Positions 25,561-37,220 of a DNA stretch of 64,000 bases are shown here, piece by piece. This stretch comes from Xestospongia muta (lineage: Eukaryota; Porifera; Demospongiae; Haplosclerida; Petrosiidae), in assembly GCA_963693285.1 (NCBI GenBank), contig OY848917.1, forward strand, positions 4,578,618-4,642,617. The letters are read 5' to 3'. Every line of letters starts with the position of its first letter. The stretch's first letter is position 1. The notes beneath the pieces were generated by a model. That model worked only from the letters and a program-made list of their open reading frames with translations, ran no database searches and was not told the origin of the DNA. Position numbers and translations under genes: made by a program.

Positions 25561-26903
25561 TCTCAAAAGATTATAGAGGAAGTGATTTTGATAATAAAAT
25601 TGAACGTGACATCACATCCGGAGTACCATTTTGGCATGTAATTGATAACAAACCCTAGGTTGTATATACTTCTGGCTACACAAGACTACTCGTAACGACA
25701 ACCTGTCAAAAAGTTATACAATAATTACTTTATTAATAGTACACATCATATTTAATCAATGCTACATTTTATATCATATCAAAAGTTAACAATTTCAAAG
25801 CACCTATGCCTAGATATGTAGAGCAAAATCTACAGACATTATTCTCATGTACTTTAAAATAACGGTAGTACATCACAATTATTATATATCAATAAGCTGT
25901 TTTTAAGGTCTAAGATTATGAGTGTGTAAAAACTGTAGGTAAGTATAGTACTCCTAGTTACTCAAATTTCTCATATGTTTAATTGCATTCTAACTACTCT
26001 GTCCCCACAAAGGCATTTGCTACTAGTATTACTATATAGTAGTAATACTAGTAGGAAATTTCTTAGTGGGGACAGAGTAGTATCAAAAATTATAAGTATG
26101 TGAACAAAGATTATGAATATGTTAGAAAGACAACAGTAGTAATACAGTTGAGGAATACAATAACTTTTTTGTAAACAACTTACTGTATTTCTAGTGAAAC
26201 CATCTCTTTTCATTGAATTAATGTGTGATTACATGTTGATATAATCAGGAGCCCATATAGGTCCTGATACAAAAGACAAACTACTGGAATTCCTTTCCTT
26301 TTATCAGTGAATGGCTACTCTTATTATTTTTGCTGTTCTGACTTAAGTAGCAAATCCAATGGTCGGGATATATTATTATTACAAACTAGAATGCTGAATA
26401 TTCTTATATGTATTCTATTGTTACAGATGTGTCTTTCATAATTGTGATGTATTGTTGTTACTTTAACTGATGTGAAAACAACTTATATATATATTTTTGC
26501 TCTACATATACAAACACAGAATGTTTTAAAATCATTAATTTTTGAGTAGTACGATGTCAGGTTGATTAAAAATAATATACAATTATACGTATTAAAATTA
26601 ATTAGTAAGCTTAATGATAAAGAATATATATATTATATATATATATGAATGTTGGATTTTTGATATAATTCTTTATTTGGTTAGCTTGTCTGGAATTGTT
26701 CTTATTCATGGGAAACTGAACTGACTAAAAAGGATTAACTGTATATTAAGAGAGAAGATAGTAATCAACTTACAAGATGAAGTCTTGTTATATGACGAGT
26801 TATCATCTGTTTCTAGTGTAATGCTCTAAACAAACAATAAAAAATATCTTTAATATGCGTTGCTTAATTTATATTATGTTTTAAATACATTATAAAGTGA
26901 ATC
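25561..26903. other. Intergenic stretch between aGPCR-2 and aGPCR-3
   Basis: Holds the aGPCR-2 promoter region (GTGACATCA near 25608) and the 3' flank of aGPCR-3. A hairpin MITE sits at 25993-26081. The spliced last exon proposed for older copies (SITLETDDNSS at about 26765-26826) could belong to an alternative aGPCR-3 tail. No other gene is seen. Confidence 0.5.
25993..26081. mobile_element. 89-bp hairpin MITE
   Basis: Two 42-nt arms (25993-26034 and 26040-26081) around a 5-nt loop, with a handful of mismatches. The outer end is ACTACTCTGTCCCCAC and the inner end is CTACTAGTATTACTA. It is almost pure palindrome with no coding capacity and no clear target duplication. It is absent from the equivalent place in the other units. 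Confidence 0.7.
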
Positions 26904-29900
26904 TTAAATTGTCACCTTATTAGTGAATACAAAATCAGTGATTTCCAATTTTTTTCTCTTGCAGATTGGACAATGAACATTTTTCTTTAACCAGTTCATT
27001 ACCTTTGAAAATGTCAAACATTATTAATCTATTTATGGTTGATATATATATAGTAGAACTTACAAATTCATTTCTTACAACATGAAAATAAAGGATAGCC
27101 ACACCCTAAAGAGTAATAATTAAAAATTATAAAAACAGTATTATATTGCTTTTGTAATTGTATTATTCTGCAATAGTATAGAGATACTTAAATTCATTGG
27201 TTGTAGTGTACATGATTTGTTATTATTTGTTGTTTTCATTAATACCATACCACAAGGTGTTTGTATACAATACATTTAATCTAAGAGCATCAGTTTAATT
27301 AATTAAAATTTTGAGTTTTAAAGTTTAATGTTTAGTGCCCAGTTAAATAGATGTCTGCCAATGTAGGAGCAATTAACTAATATTCAAGGGTTATTTAATC
27401 CATACTTTCTCCATAACATCAAAATTTTGAAGTAGACAGTGATAATGGATCATAATGTAATAAACAATTGGCCTGAAGCAATCTTAGCACAATCTTAGGA
27501 CCACATGACATGATTTGTATGTACCACTGAAAAATATACTCCATATATAGACTTGATTATATACCTGAAATGAGTTAACAAGAGTGAATATCCAGAGAAA
27601 TACAGTTGTCCTAACATTCAAAGCAAATATACCAATAATCCATGTGATACCCAGAAGTGGTAATAAGACAATTGACCCTTTTATAATAGACCTATAAGTA
27701 TGTGATAAAAGTAGATAATTTATTATTATGAAATATATACCAAATGTAGAGTATTTGTGAGTATTTTTATATGAGTACACACAAATATAAAGTGGTGACA
27801 AATTATTTATACTATTGTCTTATGTTCTACTAATGTTGCTACATGTTATGGAAACTGTGTCTGTTCAATGTTATATAAATGTAAGTCTCACTTTACTAAA
27901 TCTGTTCTCTTTAAATTATGTTCAGCACCTCCATGTAATTGTCCATGAATAATATGATATAAAGTTAATACAAGAAACACAGCATTGACCTAACCAAGAA
28001 GTGATAAAAATTAGTTTTTAACTTAAGAAAGAAATATTCATACAATATATTGATTACTTAAATTTATGACATCAATTATAACTATGAAAGTTTTGTAAAT
28101 TTACCAAAATAATGGCTACCATTGGACCTAAGAAAGACCACATCATTCCATGTGAGAATGACAGCCAACATCTAGTCAATAAAAAATTTAATAAGATCTT
28201 ACAATATTATATCCAGACTATTAACATACGTTGTAGATGTTCCATAAAAGTGTGGCCTAATTCCTGCTGATACAGCAACAATAATAACAGGTAGGCCTAT
28301 AAAAGAAAGCCACTAAGGACTGTATCGGTTAAATGAGTCAAACATATAGCAATTCAATGTATTCATTAAATAGTTACCCCATCCTAGTGGTAATAACAGA
28401 TACCATTTATCTGCTAATGTACCATAGACTCTCACAAGTAGTATATATAGCATTATTCCTTCAGCTAACATCCAACAGAAGACACACAGAAACAAGTAAT
28501 GTAATAGACCAGCTACCACTGAACATAACCACTAAAGAAAACATAACAATTAATATATTTTATAAGAAAGACAACTTTCTAACATGTCTGGATATTAATA
28601 TTAGCTTGTGCAGTATTTTGGTGAGTCTTAAGGATGAGTCTTATTCAATTAATCAAGGAGACTATATAAGAGACTTTATTAACATGCACTCATTTATCAC
28701 TTGTATTAAAGACAAGCTACCTATTGAGGCTAAAGGAAGTTATAATCATTGAAATATTGTAATGTTATGAAAGCCAAGGATGAATATTCCAATTCATATT
28801 TCCTATCTCTTCTGTGCACCTTCATGTACTTGAAAATTCCAATTAATGACCCACTTTGTGTGGAAGCTAAGGGTGGACATTACAATATACAATCCAAATC
28901 AGGTACCCAACCCAACTGCAAACATCTCGCTAATGCTTGATTCTAAGACACAGCTCGAGGTACTTGTGCTCCACATTTTATTAAGTAACAAGAAAAGTCT
29001 AATAAAAATTAGAAATGGCACACATGCCAAAAATGCAATAAGGAATTGGAACTTATCAACTAGATTGTTAATCAGACTTTCCAAATACATGAAGGTACAT
29101 GAAAGAAATAGGAAATAGGAATTGAAATGTCTGTCCTCGGCTTCCGTATAATGTAGTGCACGATATATATGTGTGTGCTAAAGAAATTTATATAATGCTA
29201 ACATCATATTATATGAGTAATACAATAATAATAACAAACAGTTTACTCAGAAAGTAATAACTTAGCTTTATAAAGAAATTGTTTAAACAATCAAGCAATT
29301 TATAATGAAGCTATTTAAGAGTAATTGAAAAATTATAGTATTAAAACAGAAGCATTAAGCATTGTTGAAAGCACTTCAAAGCATTAGGAAAAAATGGAAA
29401 AGCTAATGTATTTCTAAATTCTTTGAGTTGTGTGCTTGTTAACCCATTACTAAACTTTAGTAGGTTTATGATATGTGTACATAATGACATTACTTACAGT
29501 AATACTGGAAGCTGTTTCTATACTAGAGACTAACAACAAAAGAGCCAGTAACAATGCAAGTGATAAATTTATATGAATATATAACAGTGGTCCTTTCTTT
29601 AAATGTTTTCTATGAAAAGAGATAGTTGATAATATAATAATGAAATTGTTTATTAAATCCTTACCTTAAGGTTATTAACAAAATAATTGTTATAATTAAA
29701 CAGACTATTGATACACAAGGTCCAACATAGCCAACAACATTGAGTGCAATGGCTTCTTCATCAGTTATCTTTAATAATATTGTTGTTATAAATATTTAAT
29801 AAAGTATAATAATATACCGTATCTTGGACAAAAAGACCTTGATGATCAACAAGAACAGCAAAACTAGTAAGATGTGTAGAAATACACTCAACAACTGTGT

Positions 29901-32900
29901 CAGAGACAATCACTGTTGTAACTCCATCTTGAGACCAATCACTACATTAAAATATAAACAGTTTACATAGAAACATGTTTAGAACTTCAATTCTAATATC
30001 TCATGATCTTAGTATTATAATCTAGAACTATAATCTAAGGTACAGTCATATTCAAGGAAGTATAATATTAGACGATACTATTAAAATTAAAGGTACGTGT
30101 ACAATGAGATAATCTTACCTGGTATTGACATCCCAGAATGAGCACAGGATCTTATCAGTGCTTATATTTGATTGCTATGAAACAATAATTAATAATATCA
30201 TTATTTTAATATGTATATTTTATTTGCCAATTATTATAACAATTTCTAATCTTATTGGCGCTCAATTGCCTTATGTTTTTACAAGTAATATAATTTGGTT
30301 ATAACATGTTTATCATCATCATACAAGTAACAAAGCTTGGCTCATGATGTGTTTATTTTAGAACTTGTACTTACTAAATCAAGAGTAAAGCTAAGAGTGA
30401 TGTTACCATATCTTTGACTTTTGTTAGTATCATTTTCATTTGAAATGATTTCTGTTGTCAAAATCACACTTGCAATTGTCCTATTAATTAGAACAAATAA
30501 TCAACAAAATTAATATATGTACAAATCATTCTTAGATTATTTTGATATTGTTATTGTTGTCATAACAGATTGAAATACTACTTTAATACTAGAGACGCTA
30601 TATATATAAAACTGCTAAAAGAGTTATGGAACTCAGAAGGGTTTGATGAGTCGTGCTCATTGTAAGAGTAATAGAGATGGACATACTGATATAAAAACAT
30701 CATATCACAACAATCTTAGAACCTTCTGGCATATGAAACATGCCAAATGAAAAAGTTCATAGCAATAAGAGTAGACTACCAAACAATAATTACTATACAA
30801 TATAATAAATTTGTGTCCTCTCTACACTTCAATGAAATAAACCATACCTGTTTCCTGTAGGGAAGATTTTATTAACACTTTGTGTAACAGAAGTAGCAAC
30901 AATAGATGAACAACCTACACACATCCATAGATACATATACAAAAAGTCACAAAGTATTATTCATATTAAAATATAATACTTTATTATATTACCTGTAGGA
31001 AATGACACAGAATAACAACCTTTGAATCGATCATCTAGATCATATTCTTTATCATCGTCATCGTCATCATCGTCATCTTCATCTTCTTCATCATCATTGT
31101 CATCTTCATCTTCTTCATCATCATTGTCATCTTCATCATTTTCATCATCATCATTATCATCATCATCTTCCTTGTTAATAGTGTTGTTTCCACACACATA
31201 TGAATATGGTATAGTAACTGCAGCTGTCATGAATTACAATAAGAAATAAATGTTTTTAGCAAGATAAAAAAGTTACCTTTACTTTCAAAACTGAAGTATT
31301 TAATACCATTTCTATCAGGAACTTGAAATTCAACATCTAAGAAAAGGCATTATGATTCATATTATTATTTGTATTATTGTACATACCTAAATTAGTACCA
31401 TGATAACTAAAGTTTCCTCTGATTCGTCCTCCTTTAGTCAGTATAGATCTACCACAAATCCTGATGAGTTTATTTAAATTACTTAGTATTTGAGGCCCAT
31501 CATCAGTCTGATAATAAAAGAAGCTACTAGTACAAATGTAATATAAACTGTTTATTACCACGGACAAATTTTCTAGGACATCAATGTGACTTCTATTCAT
31601 TGTATTATCCATCACAGTCATGAAAACCTATGACATGTACATATACGAACAGAATATGGATAGAGTATAATCTGTAATGATTTTTCAGAAGTTATATAAC
31701 ATAATTGTTACCGCTTATATATATATATAATCTTTGATATTGAACATTTCGTATTTTTCTAGTTTCTACATAGTTTATAAAATACACTATTTTAGTACTA
31801 CCTGATGTTAATTGTAATTTAGTTATACGATTCTTACTTCAGCATCATTGCGATCAAAACTTGAGGAGACAGTGCTAATATTGGCTGTCAAATACTCCAA
31901 AATGTTTGTTGTTTCCATTAATAATGATTGTACACGTTTCGGTTTACGAGACTTTCCTCTTAAAGCAGAGCTAAAACGATTCAATGAATTCAATTGGAAA
32001 GGATTATTAAAGAGAGACTCAAGCAAGTTTTCCTAAAAAGTAAACATGAAATAGCACAATCAATAAGAATTACTTTAATATTTATGAATGAGCTTAGTAG
32101 ATATAATAATTACTATAATGATGGATGATACCGTTACATTGTATTAATTATAATTTTTAATTGTGTGGTACCGGTTACTTAACAATACTATGCTGCATTT
32201 GGGATTGTTAACAATGTTTACTCTGTGCATAGAAATTACCAGTCAGTAATCAATTCAGTAATCAAGTATTTTGAGAAAGTTATAAAGTAAATTGTAATCA
32301 GTTCAAAATTTACAGTATCACACATTAAGTAATTACCACACCCTTTTATGTAATTATATGATTTTTATGTCCTTATACATGTTACTTATGCTAATTTTGT
32401 TGTAGCTACACTACATCCTAAACTAATAATTTGACCATAACTTTGATTAAATATAAATTGTTTTCTTTAAACTTCCTGCAAGATGTGACTACCACAAGTT
32501 ACTAAATTCTGGACTGTATGCTTTGTAAACAAATCAATAATAGCAGTGCATGTTTTCTAACTGATCTCTGTTTATTTTAACTTTGCATACCGAAGTGATT
32601 CTTTAAAGGAGATTATACAGGAATTTGTATGAAGAGGTTGTTATAAAGAATACCTAGAACTGGTAACAATCACATAATGAATTCTATCATATGCACCACA
32701 AAAATGAGAAGAATTTTAACAAGGCCTCAAAACTAACTCTGTGTAGCAAGAGGCATAGTAAAGTTATAATTATCATAGTACAGATCACCAAACTTGGTGT
32801 TTATTATTATAGTTGAATCAATGCTTTAATAAAGACTACCTTTATTTTGATTGTACTATTGGTATAGCAAAATAACAACAAGGTACTAATACATGTTAAA

Positions 32901-33700
32901 ATCATTAGTTATTTTTTTCATGTAAAGAGGTAATTATCAACTTACACAGACTACATCAGATGAAGTAGATTTGCAGATTTTTTCAGTATTATCATCAATT
33001 CTGTTTTCTATAAAATCCTTACATTTTGTTCTGTTTTGTTGAGATTTATGACGACAAAGATCAAATAGCAAATTCAAGCATGTTTGAATGAAGCGATTCT
33101 CTCCTTGTTTTTTTAGACAAATCTCAATGAACTCATCAATGCAATCTTCAACATCTTCTTCTTGACAAACAGCGAGATATGGCTGTGGAATATTCAAATA
33201 TTTTCTTGTAAGAAATTCCTTTGCCATATATTCACTAATGCATAAATTAAAGTCATCCTCCTTCTCAGTCAAATTTAAACATGCATACACAAAACACTTG
33301 TCTCTGGATTTGCCATTGGTAAAGTTAGATTTGCCATTAGGTTTTTCAAGAACTTGGTTAATTTCTTTGAAGCAGTCAAGCAGACTCCTTTTCGTTAGAG
33401 TTTGATTAAATTGAAAGCAACTTGAGTTACTCGACAGTGATAGTAAAATTTGAGAGATGTTAGGACACTGTACGTTTGGTCGTGGCAAACTGAAATCAGG
33501 AAAATCTTCTTCGCAAATTTCTGTAATAAACAAAGGTCTAGTTATTTGTTGTTTATGTAGACTGATTGGCTATTGTAGATAGTTGTATACAAGAGAAATG
33601 GAGAGTGTTGTCAACACCCTTACTCTCTCTACTTACCTTTGCCAGTTGTTGCTTCACTGAAAGATACGAGAGAGATGATCAGTCCCACCCAGAGCAACAT
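26904..33700 (-). CDS. Adhesion G-protein-coupled receptor, aGPCR-3 (array copy)
   Basis: The start ATG at 33698-33700 gives the signal peptide MLLWVGLIISLVSFSEA. The Cys-rich exon is about 32946-33521 (CIDEFIEICLKK, CLNLLFDLC). Exon 3 lies near 31838-32033. GAIN-like exons 4-6 lie at about 31240-31625. The acidic-linker exon (about 30992-31225) carries a tract of more than 40 residues, nearly all Asp/Glu/Asn, between CGNNTINK and LDDRFKGC, the longest of the array. The next intron has a GT donor (30846-30847). The GPS second half is 29818-29941 (ECISTHLTSFAVL). TM2 is near 29490-29610 and TM3 near 28380-28530 (FLCVFCWMLAEGIMLYILL). TM6/7 is near 27570-27690. The tail NWLKKNVHCPICKRKK ends at TAA 26904-26906; a splice at AATAAG|GTGACA to a further exon is possible. 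Ectodomain exons 2-3 resemble aGPCR-2, while exons 4-6 are almost identical to aGPCR-4. No disabling mutation was found. Confidence 0.85.
28760..29154. mobile_element. Degenerate foldback element in the TM2-TM3 intron of aGPCR-3
   Basis: The left flank (about 28760-28860) and the reverse complement of the right flank (about 29060-29154) align over roughly 90 bp with moderate divergence; shared blocks include TATTTCCTAT and ACCTTCATGTA. The orthologous introns of aGPCR-2 and aGPCR-4 to -6 lack it. No transposase is seen, and the short frames inside are not convincing. Confidence 0.55.
31040..31176 (-). repeat. (ATC/ATT)n coding microsatellite, acidic linker of aGPCR-3
   Basis: An imperfect trinucleotide tract. 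On the minus strand it reads GAT/GAC/GAA/AAT codons and encodes a run of Asp, Glu and Asn in the ectodomain. It includes a tandem repeat of a block encoding DDEEDEDDN. Confidence 0.9.
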
Positions 33701-33728
33701 CTTCGATTCAAACTACTATTATAACTGT

Positions 33729-33802
33729 ATATATAACTTCCGTTATATAAATTTACAGAAGACTAATAAGTGACACGTGTGACGTAATTGTGCATATGCA
33801 AA
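33729..33802 (-). promoter_or_regulatory. Putative core promoter of aGPCR-3
   Basis: Reading toward the gene: octamer-like TTTGCAT (33796-33802), CRE-like TTACGTCA (33780-33787), an E-box CACGTG (33774-33779), then TATA-like blocks at 33742-33750 and 33729-33736, about 30-50 bp from the ATG at 33700. The element order resembles that upstream of the younger copies. This is motif reading only. Confidence 0.4.
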
Positions 33803-36800
33803 CATACTTCATCATTATTAAAAGAAGGAAATGAAATGCCTGCAACAGTCATATGAGGTTAATCGAATCATGTAGGGTGTGGCTATAAATATGTTGACTT
33901 CTTTACACACATTCCTTCTGGGAATGAGATCACAACATGTAATTTAAGAAATTTTCAAATAGATGAGTAAATGCCAATATATATATTTATATATTCCACA
34001 TAATAATACATTGTTCAAAAAAAATGTAACTTACATTGTCAGATACCAAAGTGCAATAATTTACTATTTGTCTTTTGAAAAGCTGTAAATTAGCTATATC
34101 ATCCTTTCTTTTATACAATGTATATGAAGTCTTAAACTTGCCCTTTAAATGTACCACATCATTCCAACCAAATCCTAGTTACTATAATTATTCTTAAATC
34201 TGGTCTTCATGTTTACCTTTTTCATTGATTCTCTAAGCAAAGGAGTATGATAATGTCATCCAGATTATATTATTGAATTATTGTTACAGTCTGTGTCATT
34301 CATGTCACAGTCTATATGTTAATAAATATAGGAAAAATGGAAGATTATACATAGTCAACAGGTACGTGACTACTTCTTAGTTACACCTTCATTCTTTGTT
34401 AAAATATGCACTGCTTCATCCTTAATATTATGGCTTTAATTATTGAAACCACACTATACAAAGGATAATTTAGTCATAACAATGCGTCTTAATTATCTTT
34501 CAAGAACACCATATACTATAATTAGATAAGTATTGTGTTGCAAATATGTTGTAAACAGCAAATCGACAGATTGAAATTGTATACTTAACTTCAATCGTGT
34601 TAACTTGATAACAGCTAACTTTGAACATCTACATTGTTAGAAGGATGTTTGAATTGTCATATCAAAATGTTTAAGCTGTTTTTGAGTTAGATAAAGTGTC
34701 CACTGAGTGAATTTTTAGAATTGATCTGGAAAAAATTTCTTGGAACATTGATAGCATCTATTCGTGGTCCTATGTCATATCAATGAATAATTGTTTAGTA
34801 AGGAAAGGGATGGTTAGTCACCTTTATTATAAAATAGAGTTTTTCTGGTTAATTTTAATTTGCAAGCTAAGGTGCTCTTGTCAGTCTCTTCAGTTTGTTT
34901 TGCTTGGTTGAGATACTAGCTCCTCATCAATTTGTTCTTTAGATAAACTAGTTGTATATTGAATATCGTACATGTTAATAGTAAATAATGTATTAGCTTG
35001 TTTCAACTTATGTATAGTCTAGAGAGATGGCAGCCAAGAGAATCAAGACTGCAGCACCCAAAACAGTGGAAAAATAGTGGAGAAAGAGGGAGACAGTTGT
35101 CACAGTCATTTTACTCACAGTTTAACAAATTTTCTTGTCTTTATATTGGTCAACAAAACAACATAAGAATTGTGAAGTTAACACTATAGAGTAAGAGTGA
35201 TACTAGTAATGTGCATGTTTTTAAACATTTTTCTGCCCAGGACAGTAGATGTTTCAAATGGTGCTTCAAAAGCAACCACCATGAAGTACCATTTGTAAAG
35301 TTTTTATGAGAATCAGCTGTACTCTGTAGATATTTTCATGTTTTTTAGAATATATGTGGTGTCACCTTTCTAGATACAGAGAACTTTTGTAGGAGATATT
35401 AAAATGATTTAGGCTCTCCTCTGTGATCTTTGCAACATGTTTGGCCCGATAGGTTCCAAAAACCATAAATATTTCCACTAGGTGAATTAATGAGATCTGT
35501 TAGACTCCTGCTCAACCAATTAACTTATTTGCCGAAAACAAAAGTGATGTTTCACTATATGCTGAATACACATACAGTAGTAAATCAGGAGCAAAATCAA
35601 AGATTATTTTTATCATTTTATTCCTTCTTATTCTATTAAAGGCATTTCAAGTCCAGTTTTAGGAGTACTTCAATAGGTGTAAGATCACAAAGGTGTAGTG
35701 ATTGCTGCTTCAGCTCCTCTGATATAGCATATCCAAATTGACATGGAGTCAGAGGGAAGCCATATCCTTGATGTCACAATGTTGTAAGTGTATCTTTTAA
35801 ATGTTAGGCTATCAGGACCGCCTGCTGACCATTGGGAAGGATTTCATTGCTTTACCTACTAATTTATTTGAATTAGTGAGCTGTTTCACAGATCAACTGG
35901 ATAAAGTAAATGAAGGATTCAGGTATGGAGTTAGTATCATACCCAGATATATGAAAATAGGAAAAGTAATTTTTTCCTAGTATCGTAGGTCTTGGTATTA
36001 GAATAGTTATAGAGCTGGATGTTTTCCTTGCAAATCTTTGTCAGTTGAGTTACCTCTATTAGACAGCAAATCTTCTGGGCTAAAAACTTAGCCATATGAA
36101 TAGCTCTTTTGAATTGTCTTCCTCTGTTTTTCTATTAATGCTTTGAACAAAAGGGTCTGGATCATCCTTCTCATTTACAGGCTTTCCAGCAGGATTATGT
36201 TTACCAATTGGTGGCTCAAGCTCATCTGGTATTTAATTATTATATTATTGATACCAAGTTCTGTTGATTCTTCTTCTTCAAGGAATTTAGGCAGTGAGTA
36301 ATTAAACTAAACAGATACCACATCCTATGTTATTAACAAGGCACCTGATGTAGCTACTTGGTGAAGGAGGAGGAGAATTTCTGTCTTTCTATTGAATAGT
36401 GACACTAGTTTGAAAAATCTACTTTGCTAAATATACATGGCTTTCTAGACATACTCTAGCGATGAAATCTTTAAACACTACCAAAAGCTATGGTTAGTAA
36501 AATATGATAAAACTTGATCAACAATTGTGACTAGCTTATTGGCTGCTAAATCTTCTGATCCACAGGGAATTCTTCATATGGTCCTAACAAATGGTACTTC
36601 AGACAACTATTAAAAGTGAAAACTGATGGTTGTTGAGGATAGAAAGCTCCAAGATTATAGTGTCACTTGAACAAGGAGATGTGCAAAGAGGAAAGCTCAA
36701 AAAAGGTGGGTTGCAAGAACCTGGATATCTTACCGTCAACAGAACCATAAAGTCTGATTAGACTTTCCTTAGTCAATGTAATAAAAGGCTAACAGAGCTC

Positions 36801-36904
36801 ATGCCACTTTTTACATTGAGAAATTGACCTGTTTAATTATTTGGTCTACATAGATCCTTTTAATTTGTAAACATTTGAAATAATGCAAATCTCATATTGA
36901 TTAA
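33803..36904. other. Intergenic stretch with degraded coding relics
   Basis: This region separates the older copies from the young array and is not repeated elsewhere in the window. No intact gene is seen. Between about 35000 and 36800 the minus strand carries short protein-like stretches broken by stops and frameshifts (for example ELEPPIGKHNPAGKPVNEK near 36180-36240, and HQGYGFPLTPCQFGYAISEE near 35720-35780). This looks like a dead gene or transposon. The family was not recognised. A plus-strand frame at 34998-35189 has no supporting context. Confidence 0.4.
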
Positions 36905-37220
36905 AAATATGTATAATTAAAACTATTAAAGTTTATTACTACTAATAATATATGAATTTGAGATTTAGGGATAATCGCACTTGCCTGGAATGTTATACTA
37001 ATATCTTATTAATAAAGAAAGTGATTTAATTTTATAAGATTAGCTGTACATTATGTGACAAGACAAAATAAGACAAAGAGTTATCATTTAATAAGATATC
37101 ATCTGTTTTATGTCTACAAGTCTAAATAAACAATCAAAAAGACATTTTGTTTTATTGTTTAATTGAGGGAGTAAAATATAAAACAAACATTAATTTGTAT
37201 CCTTATTGATGAATGAAGAA

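Noticed and set aside
28333..29118. Several plus-strand open frames in aGPCR-3
   Set aside because: They run antisense through the TM3 exon and the foldback element, with no splice context or recognisable protein features.
31022..31249. Plus-strand poly-Ser frame
   Set aside because: Antisense reading of the (ATC)n tract that codes the acidic linker on the minus strand.
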